From the NCBI GenBank assembly GCA_965200235.1, contig OZ241339.1:1984001-2048000 (forward strand): a stretch of DNA of 64,000 nt, written 5' to 3'. The position numbers and the translations under genes are program-made. Below are positions 44,489 through 53,584 of this stretch, piece after piece (the stretch's first letter is position 1; every line of letters starts with the position of its first letter). Below the pieces are notes generated by a model, which was given only the letters and a program-made list of their open reading frames with translations, was not told the DNA's origin and did not search any database. Origin of the DNA: Azotimanducus chitobiosivorans. Lineage in GTDB: Bacteria; Pseudomonadota; Gammaproteobacteria; Pseudomonadales; Azotimanducaceae.

Positions 44489-44815
44489 TCAACGCAAAGT
44501 CAACTCGATGATGCCCTGAGCCGTATCGATCCGCGCGCCGCTCGCCCACACACGCGCCACCAAGCGTCCGTCGTTGAGACGTTCGCCAGCCCGCACGCGC
44601 GTCACCGGACCTTGCTCACGCTTGATCAGCGCATGGAATCCTTCCGGCGTCTCCAAGACGCCCACCAATACGATGTCCGCGTGCGCATCAGCAGCCACAG
44701 GCATCTCGCCGTCAAGCGCTTTGAATGGATGCTCACGCACGCCTGCGGGGTCAGCCGCGAGCGATCCAAGGCTCGCCAAACCGACCAGCATCCAGCCTAG
44801 AAAGCGCGCGATCAT
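44489..44815 (-). CDS. pilP: PilP/HofP-like pilus assembly protein
   Basis: 108 residues. An N-terminal hydrophobic segment ('FLGWMLVGLASLGSLAADP') acts as signal or anchor; there is no lipobox cysteine as in classical PilP. The rest forms the beta-sandwich pattern seen in PilP C-terminal domains ('DIVLVGVLETPEGFHALIKR', 'VTRVRAGERLNDGRLVARVW'). PilP links inner-membrane PilNO to the secretin. Assignment relies on position as much as sequence. The ATGA-type overlap with pilO supports co-translation. Confidence 0.72.
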   Translation of the reverse strand: MIARFLGWMLVGLASLGSLAADPAGVREHPFKALDGEMPVAADAHADIVLVGVLETPEGFHALIKREQGPVTRVRAGERLNDGRLVARVWASGARIDTAQGIIELTLR

Positions 44816-45399
44816 CGTGAAGCCTCGTCGATCAAGAGCGGCATGAAGACACTGACGCGCATATCGAGCAACGCATGGTCGGTTTCTCGTGCGTTTGCTT
44901 CAAACGCTTGCACAATCACCAGCCACGGCCAGCGAGCGATGGACGCATGAAGATCGCTGATATTGTGATACGTCCCGCCAAGAAGAAGCTCGATCGGCTG
45001 CAACTCGATGCGTCCGGCCTGACGCGCATTCCCCACCTCAAGCGCAATCAGCTCGACTTCTCGCGCCAAGCTCAACGTCGAGAAAAGATGCAAGACATCC
45101 GGCAACTCGTCTGGCCGAAGATACTGCTGCGAGCCTTCACCAATACTTGACTTCAACGCTTGAACGTGTGCCTGCATTTCTTCAACCTGCCTGCTTTGCT
45201 GCTGTAGGCTCTTATGGCGTGCCGTGACCTGCGTGAACTGCTGCTTCGCCATTGCGAGGTCTGTACCTGAATCATCAACAAGCCACGCGATCAGCAGCGA
45301 GACGAGCCCGGCGACCGCAAGACTCGCGAGCCCAATGGGTCGCGGCCAGCCTTCCGGGGCCCTCCAGTCGAGCGAAGCAAGCTGCGAGAAATCCACCAT
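44812..45399 (-). CDS. pilO: PilO-like pilus assembly protein
   Basis: 195 residues: cytoplasmic tail, one membrane helix (about 22-41, 'IGLASLAVAGLVSLLIAWLV'), a coiled-coil section (about 50-90, 'QSRQVEEMQAHVQALKSSIG') and a ferredoxin-like periplasmic domain ('PVELLLGGTYHNISDLHASI'-type). PilN and PilO form the inner-membrane alignment complex. It begins right after the pilN stop and overlaps pilP by four bases. Confidence 0.85.
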   Translation of the reverse strand: MVDFSQLASLDWRAPEGWPRPIGLASLAVAGLVSLLIAWLVDDSGTDLAMAKQQFTQVTARHKSLQQQSRQVEEMQAHVQALKSSIGEGSQQYLRPDELPDVLHLFSTLSLAREVELIALEVGNARQAGRIELQPIELLLGGTYHNISDLHASIARWPWLVIVQAFEANARETDHALLDMRVSVFMPLLIDEASR

Positions 45400-45957
45400 C
45401 TACCTACCGGGCACTGCAGGCGCTTCAATCCGCAGCGTCGCCTGAACGCCAAATCGCTTGCCGCTTGCCTCGTCCTTCAAATCAATGAGCCGCGGCGAAT
45501 CAAGCACCTGCGACGTTTCAAGCCTTCGCAAGTAGGTCGCAAGATCAGGGGATGAGGCCGTGAACCCTTGAATCTCAAGGCTATGGTCTTCAAGCATCAG
45601 ATGCTGGTAGTGGATTGAGTCTGGCAACAGTCTCGCAAGTTCAGTCCATAGCGAAACAAAGGTCGAACGTTGCCGTTCCAAACGATTAAGTTCAACTTGC
45701 CACGCCTGCAACTCTTCAATGTGTCCTGCAAGCAGCGTCTGATCGGCAACGACATCGGTTGCGGCTTGGTTCGCCTCTGCCAGAATCGAGATGTGCGCGC
45801 GTAGTTCATTGACCTGCGCACGTGTGTGCCATGCCAGCATCGCAACGACAGCACCAGGCAGCACGGCGCAAGCCGCAAGCGCAATGAAGTACTTTCGCCG
45901 CCGCTTCGCTGCGAGCCGCTGTCGCCAAGGCAACAGATTGATGCGAACATCACTCAC
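45400..45957 (-). CDS. pilN: PilN-like pilus assembly protein
   Basis: 185 residues from GTG 45957, overlapping the pilM stop (GTGA). The short cytoplasmic 'DVRINLLPWRQ' is the conserved PilN motif that docks into PilM. A membrane helix follows (about 24-42), then a coiled coil and a fibrillar ferredoxin-like domain ('MLEDHSLEIQGFTASSPDLA'). Longer in-frame extension to 46260 lies inside pilM and is not used. Confidence 0.88.
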   Translation of the reverse strand: MSDVRINLLPWRQRLAAKRRRKYFIALAACAVLPGAVVAMLAWHTRAQVNELRAHISILAEANQAATDVVADQTLLAGHIEELQAWQVELNRLERQRSTFVSLWTELARLLPDSIHYQHLMLEDHSLEIQGFTASSPDLATYLRRLETSQVLDSPRLIDLKDEASGKRFGVQATLRIEAPAVPGR

Positions 45958-46901
45958 GCGCCGACCCCTGCAAGCGCGAGGCCGAAGGCCATGATGACGC
46001 CATCGCTCGGTACGCGACTCGCCTTTTCCGAATCGGGGTTCGGACGCATTTCGATGATCGCCATGGGCGCATCCACCTCCTGCAGCGCATCCGCGAGGTA
46101 TTTCGACAGGTTGCTCGGCAACAGCAGCCAACGCGCGATGCGCTCGCCAAGCTGCGCCTTCGCCTGCTCGTGAAGTTGTTCGCACAACGACCGGGTTTCG
46201 CTCACACTTAACGACTCGATCGCCTTCGTCGGCTTGTCGGCATCCCAGACTCGCTTCCATCCGTCACTCATCGGCAGACGCACCAGATGCTCGAACGCGC
46301 GCCCACGAAACAGCCAGACGCAAAAGCCGTCAAGCGAGGCCGACAGCATCGCGGTCACGTAGCGGTGGTGCGCATCCGGTAGGTCTCGCACCATGTTGCC
46401 GTAGGCGCGCTGCAGCGCATGCTCCTGCGGCTCAATCGCGCGGATTTTCAGGCCCGCGTCCGCGAGCAGTTTCTCGCGCTCGTACACAAGCGCCATCGGA
46501 CAGGCAAACAGCAGCACATCGGCTGTGGCTTCGGATGCGTAGGACACGCCCTGCACCGAGTAGTCGAGGGCAATCTCGGAAATGTCTAGGCCGAGCGCTT
46601 CGGTGGCGGCGAGTTGCGCTTGCTCGTGGATATCGGCATCGTCCAAGTCGGCGTTCATCTGCATCGTGCGGCTGAACACCTGATCGGGATCGATATTGGA
46701 TGTCACCAAGCCGCTGCGCGCATCGAGCTTGTCCACGAGCGCCTTCAAGGCCGCTGCGTGCGACTCGTATTCGACAAGTTCGACGCCGTCGCAACGTTGA
46801 ATGAGCTCACCGCCTTGCACCAGCACCACGCCCGTGAGCCAATCTTCGCTAAAGTGAACGCCCACGCAGTTGCGTTGCCGGTTGAATAGATGAAACGCCA
46901 T
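45954..46901 (-). CDS. pilM: PilM-like actin-fold pilus protein
   Basis: 315 residues; cytoplasmic FtsA-like ATPase that anchors PilN and pilus assembly. The N-terminus 'CVGVHFSEDWLTGVVLVQGG' and later 'GLDISEIALDYSVQG' match the HofM/PilM fold. GAGGAG lies seven bases before ATG. It opens the pilM-N-O-P-Q operon, which is divergent from the penicillin-binding protein gene; the 122-base gap between them holds both promoters, but no clear -35/-10 pair is visible. Confidence 0.85.
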   Translation of the reverse strand: MAFHLFNRQRNCVGVHFSEDWLTGVVLVQGGELIQRCDGVELVEYESHAAALKALVDKLDARSGLVTSNIDPDQVFSRTMQMNADLDDADIHEQAQLAATEALGLDISEIALDYSVQGVSYASEATADVLLFACPMALVYEREKLLADAGLKIRAIEPQEHALQRAYGNMVRDLPDAHHRYVTAMLSASLDGFCVWLFRGRAFEHLVRLPMSDGWKRVWDADKPTKAIESLSVSETRSLCEQLHEQAKAQLGERIARWLLLPSNLSKYLADALQEVDAPMAIIEMRPNPDSEKASRVPSDGVIMAFGLALAGVGA

Positions 46902-47023
46902 GAAAATCTCCTCGTATTGTTGGGAGCGATTCGCCCCCTGTGCGAAAATGACATCTCACAGGAAAACGCGAACAGGCGAGTTGCGATATTCTCCATGTCC
47001 GTTGTAGGTGATCTCTGAAAGCC

Positions 47024-49450
47024 ATGTGCGCTTTTCGCCCGATCGCATTGTTCGCATCATTCACGGCTTGGATTTCGAGATTGGCGGCCGTGCCTAGCCT
47101 GATAACAATCCTGCGCACCGGCGCGTTTCTCGTCCTCGTAGCGATATCCGGGCTATTGATCGGCGGCGCAGGGACCTACCTGTATCTCAGCCCGTCCTTG
47201 CCTGACGCCTCGACCTACCGGGATCTGCCGATTCAAACGCCGCTGCGACTCTACGGGGTGGAAGGCTCACTGCTTGCAGAATACGGCGAGCGGCGCGCGA
47301 TTCCGCTCGATCTTGAAGACATTCCTCCGCTCCTCGTGCGCGCTGTCCTCGACACCGAAGACAAGCGCTTCTACTCGCACAGCGGCGTGGACCTCATTTC
47401 GCTCATCGATGACCTCGCCTATCTCTTGTGGAACCGGGAGATCGGTTCGGGCGCGAGCACCATCACCATGCAGCTTGCGCGCAATCTCGCGCTCTCGTTC
47501 GAGCGCACGTTCGTGCGCAAACTCAAAGAAATCTTGCTCGCCTTCAAGCTCGAACGCGAACTTGACAAGGACGATATTTTGGAGGCATACCTCAATCTGG
47601 TCTCCTTCGGCAAGCGCGCCTACGGCGTACAGGCGGCAGCGCTCGCCTACTACGGCAAAGACGTGAGCGAACTTGAGCTCGCGCAGCTTGCCATGCTCGC
47701 TGGCATTCCGCAGTCACCAAACCTCGGCAACCCGGTGAACGGGCCGGAACGGGCACTTCGCAGACGCCACGTTGTGCTGGTGTCCATGTACCGACAGGGC
47801 AGCATCACGCGCGAAGAATATGAACAGGCCGACGCCGCGCCCATCACTGCACGGCTCTATGAACGCGAACTCGACTACTCGTCACCCTATGTCGGCGAAT
47901 GGGTACGACAGCAGCTCTACGCGCGCTACGGCGATGCCATCTATTCGGACGGCTTTGAAGCCACAACGACCATTGATCCGCGGCAACAATCAGCGGCGGT
48001 GAATGCTCTTCGCGACGGCATCTTAAGCTATGATCGACGCCATGGCTATCGCGGTGCGGAGCGACGCATCGATCTTGGCGATGCGCTCGATATCGATTCG
48101 GAAGCGTTGCTTGAAGACGCGATGAGCTTTGGTCCGCTTGAGCCTGCCATCGTGACGCGGGTCGACGAACGCGAGTTCACGGCGTTTGATCGCTTTGGCG
48201 CCGAGCATCTTGTCGATTGGGACGGCATGCGCTGGGCGCGGCCCTATATTAACGAAAGCTATCGCGGCGCGGCACCAAAAACTGCCGCCGACATCGTTCA
48301 GCGCGGCGATGTCATTCGCCTGCGGGCGACGAGCGCGGGCAGCATGGCGCTCTCTCAGATTCCAGATATTCAAGGTGCGCTGGTCGCGCTCGACCCGGCA
48401 GATGGCGCAATTCGCGCGCTTGTCGGCGGTTTCAACTTCTATCTCAAGCAATTCAACAACGCCCTGCTCGCCGAGCGTCAGCCAGGCTCAGGCCTCAAGC
48501 CGTTTGTCTATTCTGCGGCGCTTGAGTACGGCACGACGCCCGCGTCGATCTTCATTGACGCACCCATCACCCTTGATACCGAAGATGTGTCCGGCGTCTA
48601 TCGACCACAGAATTACGGCGGTCGATTTCATGGTGAAACGCGCGTTCGCGAAGCGCTCTTCAGATCAATCAACCTCGTCTCCATTCGCTTGCTGCTCGCG
48701 ACCGGCATCGATCCCACAATGCGCCATCTTGAGCAGTTCGGCTTTGATCTCGCCGATGTTGAGCGCAATACGCAAATCGCCATCGGCGGCGGTCGGCTGT
48801 CGGTCTCGCCCCTTGACATGGCCAAGGCCTATGCTGTTTTTGCCAATGGCGGCTTCGCCGTCGAACCTTACGCCATCATCGAGGTGCGGCGAACCAACGG
48901 CCGCGTGCTAGAGCGCCCTCAACGCAAACGCGCCTGCGAGGTCTGCAAGTCCGAGTCGGGCGACTACGTGCTGCCAGCACCACGCGTGCTCGATGAGCGC
49001 AATGCGTTCATCATGCGCTCGATGCTTCAGGATGTCATCGGGCGCGGTACCGGACGGCGCGCGCTCGCGCTCGGGCGACGCGACATCGGCGGCAAGACCG
49101 GCACCACCAACGAGGCCGATGCGTGGTTCAACGGCTTTCATCCGAGCCTTGTGGGCGTTGTCTGGATGGGGTTCGCCGACAACCGTCCTTTGGGAGACAA
49201 CGAGACCGGTTCGAGCCTGCCGCTGCCGGTGTGGGTGGAATTTATGCGCGAAGCGTTATCGGAGGTGCCCGAAGCGCCGCTGATTCAGCCTGACGGCGTG
49301 GTGTCCGTGCGCATCAATCCGAACACAGGTGCGCCAGCAGCACCGGACGATTCAGAGGCCGTGTTCGAATACTTCTTTGAAGAGAATTCGCCGCGCGTTC
49401 AACGCACGGCGCAAGGGCGCGACTCGGAGGCTGCCGAAGACGTGCTGTAA
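47024..49450 (+). CDS. mrcA: Bifunctional penicillin-binding protein 1A
   Basis: 808 residues. Membrane anchor (about 30-55), glycosyltransferase family 51 domain with 'LDTEDKRFYSHSGVD', 'GASTITMQLARNL', 'RKLKEILLAFKLE' and 'YLNLVSFGKRAYGVQAAA', an OB-like region, then the transpeptidase with active serine in 'GSGLKPFVY', 'RSINLVS' and 'GGKTGTTNEADAWF'. It polymerises and cross-links peptidoglycan. The divergent arrangement with pilM is typical (ponA-pilM). Its stop is four bases from the convergent trpE stop. Confidence 0.95.
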   Translation: MCAFRPIALFASFTAWISRLAAVPSLITILRTGAFLVLVAISGLLIGGAGTYLYLSPSLPDASTYRDLPIQTPLRLYGVEGSLLAEYGERRAIPLDLEDIPPLLVRAVLDTEDKRFYSHSGVDLISLIDDLAYLLWNREIGSGASTITMQLARNLALSFERTFVRKLKEILLAFKLERELDKDDILEAYLNLVSFGKRAYGVQAAALAYYGKDVSELELAQLAMLAGIPQSPNLGNPVNGPERALRRRHVVLVSMYRQGSITREEYEQADAAPITARLYERELDYSSPYVGEWVRQQLYARYGDAIYSDGFEATTTIDPRQQSAAVNALRDGILSYDRRHGYRGAERRIDLGDALDIDSEALLEDAMSFGPLEPAIVTRVDEREFTAFDRFGAEHLVDWDGMRWARPYINESYRGAAPKTAADIVQRGDVIRLRATSAGSMALSQIPDIQGALVALDPADGAIRALVGGFNFYLKQFNNALLAERQPGSGLKPFVYSAALEYGTTPASIFIDAPITLDTEDVSGVYRPQNYGGRFHGETRVREALFRSINLVSIRLLLATGIDPTMRHLEQFGFDLADVERNTQIAIGGGRLSVSPLDMAKAYAVFANGGFAVEPYAIIEVRRTNGRVLERPQRKRACEVCKSESGDYVLPAPRVLDERNAFIMRSMLQDVIGRGTGRRALALGRRDIGGKTGTTNEADAWFNGFHPSLVGVVWMGFADNRPLGDNETGSSLPLPVWVEFMREALSEVPEAPLIQPDGVVSVRINPNTGAPAAPDDSEAVFEYFFEENSPRVQRTAQGRDSEAAEDVL

Positions 49451-49454
49451 GGAC

Positions 49455-50906
49455 TCACACCATTGATGCGGCCTTGAAGAGCGCCCTGCCCTTGTTCATC
49501 GACTCTTCCCATTCCTTTTCCGGCACTGAATCAACGACGATGCCGCCGCCCGCTTGAATGTGCATGACGCCATCCTTGATGAGCGCAGTGCGGATGGCGA
49601 TCGCCGTATCCAAGTTGCCGCCGAACGCCACATAGCCGACGGCGCCGCCGTAGATCCCACGCTTGACAGGTTCGAGCTCGTCGATGATCTGCATGGCACG
49701 GAACTTCGGCGCGCCGGACAGGGTGCCGACGGGCAGGCACACTTGCAATACGTCCATCGCGGTCTTGCCTTCAAGCAAGCGACCGCGCACCTCGCTTGAA
49801 ATGTGCATGACGTGCGAATAGCGCTCAATGACAAATTCTTCGGTCACGCGCACGCTGCCGGTCTCCGAGACGCGCCCGACATCATTGCGATGCAAGTCGA
49901 TGAGCATCAGATGCTCGGCGAGTTCCTTCGGGTCGGACAGTAGCTGCCGCTCAAGTTCGAGGTCTTCGGCTTCGCTGCTGCCGCGCCGAATCGTGCCGGC
50001 AAGCGGGCGGCTGACGATTTCGCCGTCTTCGACGCGCACCATGATTTCGGGTGACGAGCTGACGATTTGGAACTCGCCGAACTCCATGAAGAACATGTAC
50101 GGCGACGGATTGAGGCGCCTGACGGCGCGATAGAGATTCATTGGATCGGCGGTGAACGGCGCGGACATCCGCTGTCCGATCACGACTTGCATCGCATCGC
50201 CTGCGCGCTCGTATTCGCAAATGCGCTCCACCGCGCGCATGAAGCCTTCTCTGCCCCAGCCCGACACAAAGTCGGCTTCGCGAGTCTCGCGCGCAGTACC
50301 AAACGCAAGCGGCGGCACCGGTCGATCAAGGCCACCCGCGATCTCTACCAATCGCGCTTTGGCTTTCTCACGGCAATGCGGATCATTGAGGTCAGCAAGG
50401 ACGATGATATGCACGCTGCCAGTGAGCGCATCGAACACCACCACTTCAGTGGACACCATGAGCACGATGTCGGGCAGGCCGATAGGGTCAGGCGGCGCTT
50501 TGCCTGCGAGCTTCGGCTCAAGATAGCGAACGGTGTCGTAGCCGAAGTAGCCGACGAGTCCGCCGTAGAACCTCGGCAAGTCTGGCAGTTTGGGAATGCG
50601 GTGGGACTGCTCGAAATGATGCACGAACGCCAGCGGGTCGGCTTGGGTCGAGCGCTCCACCACTTCGCCATCGGTTTCGAGCACCACTTCATGGCCACTG
50701 ACACGAATCACTGTGCGACAAGGCAGACCAATAAAGGAGTAGCGCCCCCAGCGCTCTCCGCCGTGCGCGGATTCGAGCAAATACGAGTATCGGCCGCGCG
50801 CGAGCTTCAGATATGCCGAAAGAGGCGTGTCCAAATCTGCCAGCCGCTCAAGGCTGACCGGCACGTGTGTGTAACCCTGCGCCCGGTAGTCTGCAAAATC
50901 GCTCAC
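49455..50906 (-). CDS. trpE: Anthranilate synthase component I
   Basis: 483 residues; makes anthranilate from chorismate with glutamine-derived ammonia. The chorismate-binding core is clear: 'YERAGDAMQVVIGQRMS', 'PSPYMFFMEFGEFQIVSSSP', 'PLAGTIRRGSSEAEDLELER', 'LMLIDLHRNDVGRVSE', 'CLPVGTLSGAPKFRAMQIID' and 'GGGIVVDSVPEKEWEES'. GTG start overlapping the gph stop (GTGA). The rpe-gph-trpE order is the one known from Pseudomonas. trpG does not follow here; it must lie elsewhere. Confidence 0.96.
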   Translation of the reverse strand: MSDFADYRAQGYTHVPVSLERLADLDTPLSAYLKLARGRYSYLLESAHGGERWGRYSFIGLPCRTVIRVSGHEVVLETDGEVVERSTQADPLAFVHHFEQSHRIPKLPDLPRFYGGLVGYFGYDTVRYLEPKLAGKAPPDPIGLPDIVLMVSTEVVVFDALTGSVHIIVLADLNDPHCREKAKARLVEIAGGLDRPVPPLAFGTARETREADFVSGWGREGFMRAVERICEYERAGDAMQVVIGQRMSAPFTADPMNLYRAVRRLNPSPYMFFMEFGEFQIVSSSPEIMVRVEDGEIVSRPLAGTIRRGSSEAEDLELERQLLSDPKELAEHLMLIDLHRNDVGRVSETGSVRVTEEFVIERYSHVMHISSEVRGRLLEGKTAMDVLQVCLPVGTLSGAPKFRAMQIIDELEPVKRGIYGGAVGYVAFGGNLDTAIAIRTALIKDGVMHIQAGGGIVVDSVPEKEWEESMNKGRALFKAASMV

Positions 50907-51562
50907 AGGAGTTCTCTGAAGTTTGAAATCAACCGGTCGGCGCCAAGCGCTTCCGGGGCGATGTCACCGCTGTAGCCATAGTTGACGCAGACAATTCGGC
51001 AGCCAGCCGCGCGCGCGGCCGCGACATCAGTCGCCGAATCGCCAACAAAGAGGGCCTCCGCCAGTCGCACGTCCATGCGTTCGCACACGTGCAGAATGGG
51101 CAAGGGGTGCGGCTTTTTTTCTGGCAGGCTGTCGAATCCTATGAGGAACTCGAAGAAGTCCCTCATTTGAAGTGCGCGCAGGAGTTTCTCGGACAAGCCT
51201 TCAAGCTTGTTGGTGATGACGGCGAGCGGCATGTGGTGTGTGCGAAGGCGAGTCAAGGTTTCAACAACACCGTCGTATGGCTTGCTGAACCGCGCGACGC
51301 CCGCTTCATAGGCGACGAGGAACCGCTGATACATGGCGTCAATCCGCTCTTTCGGCACATCCGATGCGCCCTGCGCTTTGACAACGCGCTCAAGCAACAT
51401 GCGCCCGCCGCGGCCCACAAAGCGGCGTGTGAGCGCCAAGTCAACAGGGTCGTGACCGAACGCGCTGAGCGCATCGTTGGCCGCAGCGTGTATGTCGGGC
51501 GCCGTGTCGATCAACGTTCCGTCAAGGTCGAAGAGAAAGGCTTTTGTCTCAGGCAAGCGCAT
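50903..51562 (-). CDS. gph: Phosphoglycolate phosphatase
   Basis: 219 residues from ATG 51562, which lies 14 bases inside rpe; the frame runs on to 51658 but only across rpe. A haloacid dehalogenase hydrolase: nucleophile Asp in 'AFLFDLDGTLIDTAPD', 'LAVITNKLEGLSEKLLRAL', and the metal motif 'EALFVGDSATDVAAARAAGC'. It removes 2-phosphoglycolate formed in DNA repair. Length and the alpha-helical cap are typical. Confidence 0.93.
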   Translation of the reverse strand: MRLPETKAFLFDLDGTLIDTAPDIHAAANDALSAFGHDPVDLALTRRFVGRGGRMLLERVVKAQGASDVPKERIDAMYQRFLVAYEAGVARFSKPYDGVVETLTRLRTHHMPLAVITNKLEGLSEKLLRALQMRDFFEFLIGFDSLPEKKPHPLPILHVCERMDVRLAEALFVGDSATDVAAARAAGCRIVCVNYGYSGDIAPEALGADRLISNFRELL

Positions 51563-52211
51563 GGCGCATGGCGTCAATCGCCGCTTGATAGTCAGGCGCG
51601 CCAAAAATCGCGGAACCTGCGACAAACGTATCGGCCCCAGCGTCGCGGGCTGAAGCAATCGTTGTAGGACCTATACCCCCATCGATCTCAAGGCGAATAT
51701 CGAAGCGCGCAGCATCGATTTTTGTGCGTACCTCGCTTAACGTCTTGAGCGATGAGGACAAGAACGCCTGCGCCGGAAAACCCGGATTCACCGACATGAC
51801 CAGCACCATGTCAAGAAGATGCAGCACCGGATCGAGGCAATGACTCGGCGTGCCGGGATTGAGCACGAGTCCGCACTTGACGCCGAGTTCTCGTGCGAGG
51901 CTCAATGATCGATGCACGTGCTGCGTCGCTTCGGGATGAAAAGTGATGTAGTCCGCGCCCGCGTCGGCAAACAGACGAATCAGCTCATCGACCGGCGAAA
52001 CCATCAGGTGCACATCGACCGGCAGCGTAATACCATGCCGCTTCAGCGACCTCAGCACCAAAGGGCCAATCGTGAGGTTGGGCACGTAATGCATGTCCAT
52101 GACATCAAAGTGAATCATGTCCGCGCCCGCGCGCGCCACCGCATCGACCTCCGCCCCAAGCTGGGCGAAGTCCGCGGATAGAATTGACGGCGCGATCCAA
52201 GGGTCTTTCAT
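51549..52211 (-). CDS. rpe: Ribulose-phosphate 3-epimerase
   Basis: 220 residues, TIM barrel; interconverts ribulose- and xylulose-5-phosphate. 'IAPSILSADFAQLGAEVDAV', metal ligands in 'MIHFDVMDMHYVPNLTIG', 'VHLMVSPVDEL', 'LVMSVNPGFPAQAF' and 'LEIDGGIGPTTIA' are complete. Its ATG is one base offset from the divergent start of the kinase-like gene, so the two genes share one very small intergenic point. Confidence 0.96.
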   Translation of the reverse strand: MKDPWIAPSILSADFAQLGAEVDAVARAGADMIHFDVMDMHYVPNLTIGPLVLRSLKRHGITLPVDVHLMVSPVDELIRLFADAGADYITFHPEATQHVHRSLSLARELGVKCGLVLNPGTPSHCLDPVLHLLDMVLVMSVNPGFPAQAFLSSSLKTLSEVRTKIDAARFDIRLEIDGGIGPTTIASARDAGADTFVAGSAIFGAPDYQAAIDAMRHALA

Positions 52212-53238
52212 GGGGCAAGCATTCTACACGCCGGATGTGGACGACTCCTTCAGGCACTGGGTGGAGCGCGAGGCACTCGTCGCGCTCAAGGCGGATGCTG
52301 TGACATGGACTGCGCTGCCGGTCGAAGCGAGTTTTCGGCGGTTTTTTCGCGTGTCCACAGGCAGCGGCAGCCTTGTCGTCATGCAGGCGCCGACCGACCG
52401 TGAAGACACGACACAGTTCGTGCGCATCGGCGAACTGTTCAAGGAGCATGAGATCGGTGTGCCGATCATCCACGCTGCCGACACCACGCGTGGATTCGCG
52501 CTGATGGAGGACTTGGGAGAGGACACCTTGGAGCGCGCCTATGCGCGCGGGGACAGCGAGCGTTCGCTCACGCTCGCACTCGGCACAATTGCGCGCATCC
52601 AAGGCGTGCAAGATGCCCAAGGCGTCATTCCAGACTACACGGCAGAGCGCCTTCGCATGGAACTCGCGATTTTCTCCGAGTGGTTTCTCGGCGGACTACT
52701 CGGCATTGACGCGCCGCCATGGTATCGCGAGATGGCTGAACATCTCGTGAACAGCGCGCTCGAACAACCCAAGTGCCCGATGCATCGAGACTTCCATTGC
52801 CGCAACCTGCTGATCACCCCCGCTGGCGCCCTTGGCGTGGTGGATTTTCAAGATGCGCTGCATGGCCCTGTCACCTACGACCTCGCCTCGCTGCTCGGCG
52901 ACTGCTACCACGAGTTTGAAGGGACCGAGATCGACGCCGCGCTACAAAGCTACCACCGCACGGCACAACAGCTCGACATCCCGGGCATTCCCGATTGGCA
53001 TCAGTTTCGCCGATGCTTCGACCTGATGGTGATGCAACGACAACTGAAAGCCGTCGGCATCTTCGCCCGCCTGTGGCTGCGCGACGGCAGACGCAGTCAC
53101 ATCGTATCGATTGCGCCGGTGCTTGTTCGGCTCGCCGCATTGAGCCGAAACTATGCGGCGACTTCACAGCTCGCACGGTCGATTCAGGACAACTGGCTGT
53201 CAGCGGCGATTGCGAGGACGACACGGCTGGTCGAATAG
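52210..53238 (+). CDS. amgK: Aminoglycoside-phosphotransferase-fold kinase (AmgK-like)
   Basis: 342 residues from ATG 52210. Kinase-like fold: N-lobe 'SFRRFFRVSTGSGSLVVMQA', hinge 'GFALMEDLGEDTLERAY', catalytic loop 'MHRDFHCRNLLI' and metal motif 'GVVDFQDALHGPVTYDL'. This matches AmgK, the cell-wall sugar (N-acetylmuramate) anomeric kinase of peptidoglycan recycling. The usual partner murU (nucleotidyltransferase) is not downstream, where an orphan VapB follows, so the role here is less certain. Confidence 0.75.
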   Translation: MGQAFYTPDVDDSFRHWVEREALVALKADAVTWTALPVEASFRRFFRVSTGSGSLVVMQAPTDREDTTQFVRIGELFKEHEIGVPIIHAADTTRGFALMEDLGEDTLERAYARGDSERSLTLALGTIARIQGVQDAQGVIPDYTAERLRMELAIFSEWFLGGLLGIDAPPWYREMAEHLVNSALEQPKCPMHRDFHCRNLLITPAGALGVVDFQDALHGPVTYDLASLLGDCYHEFEGTEIDAALQSYHRTAQQLDIPGIPDWHQFRRCFDLMVMQRQLKAVGIFARLWLRDGRRSHIVSIAPVLVRLAALSRNYAATSQLARSIQDNWLSAAIARTTRLVE

Positions 53239-53272
53239 ACAGTCTTGGGAGCATTCAGATTGCAACCGCCTA

Positions 53273-53295
53273 TGTACAATACACCTAAGCGTACA
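53273..53295 (+). promoter_or_regulatory. Inverted repeat upstream of orphan vapB
   Basis: TGTAC (53273-53277) and GTACA (53291-53295) are separated by 13 bases and enclose a TACAAT -10-like hexamer (53275-53280). This position, 18 bases before the GTG start, is right for an autoregulatory VapB operator. No -35 box is found at the correct spacing. Confidence 0.3.
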
Positions 53296-53312
53296 CAAGC
53301 GGACAAATCGAA

Positions 53313-53525
53313 GTGCGCACGAACACTGTCCTCAATGACGAGCTAGTGGCCACGGCATTCAAGCTGACTGGCCTGCGCACGAAGCGCGAATTCGTTGAAC
53401 TCGCCCTGAACGAACTGGTTCGCGGGCGGAGTAAGAAGAATCTCTTTGACTTGGCGGGAAAGATCTCGTTGCGTCCAGACTTCGATCATAAAACGATGCG
53501 TCAACTCCGTCCAACCCCTCCTTGA
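53313..53525 (+). CDS. VapB-type antitoxin, orphan (70 aa)
   Basis: Ribbon-helix-helix antitoxin: 'RTNTVLNDELVATAFKLTGL' and 'RTKREFVELALNELVRGR', then the toxin-binding 'LFDLAGKISLRPDFD'. GTG start. In complete modules a PIN toxin begins at or within a few bases of this stop. The 59 bases between this stop and druA contain no PIN start, so the toxin has been lost. It sits immediately upstream of the Druantia operon. Confidence 0.8.
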   Translation: MRTNTVLNDELVATAFKLTGLRTKREFVELALNELVRGRSKKNLFDLAGKISLRPDFDHKTMRQLRPTPP

Positions 53526-53584
53526 GCATTGGCATTTGAATTGCGCTTTTCGTGTGATGCGATGTGTAGTCGATAGCTAAAGCT

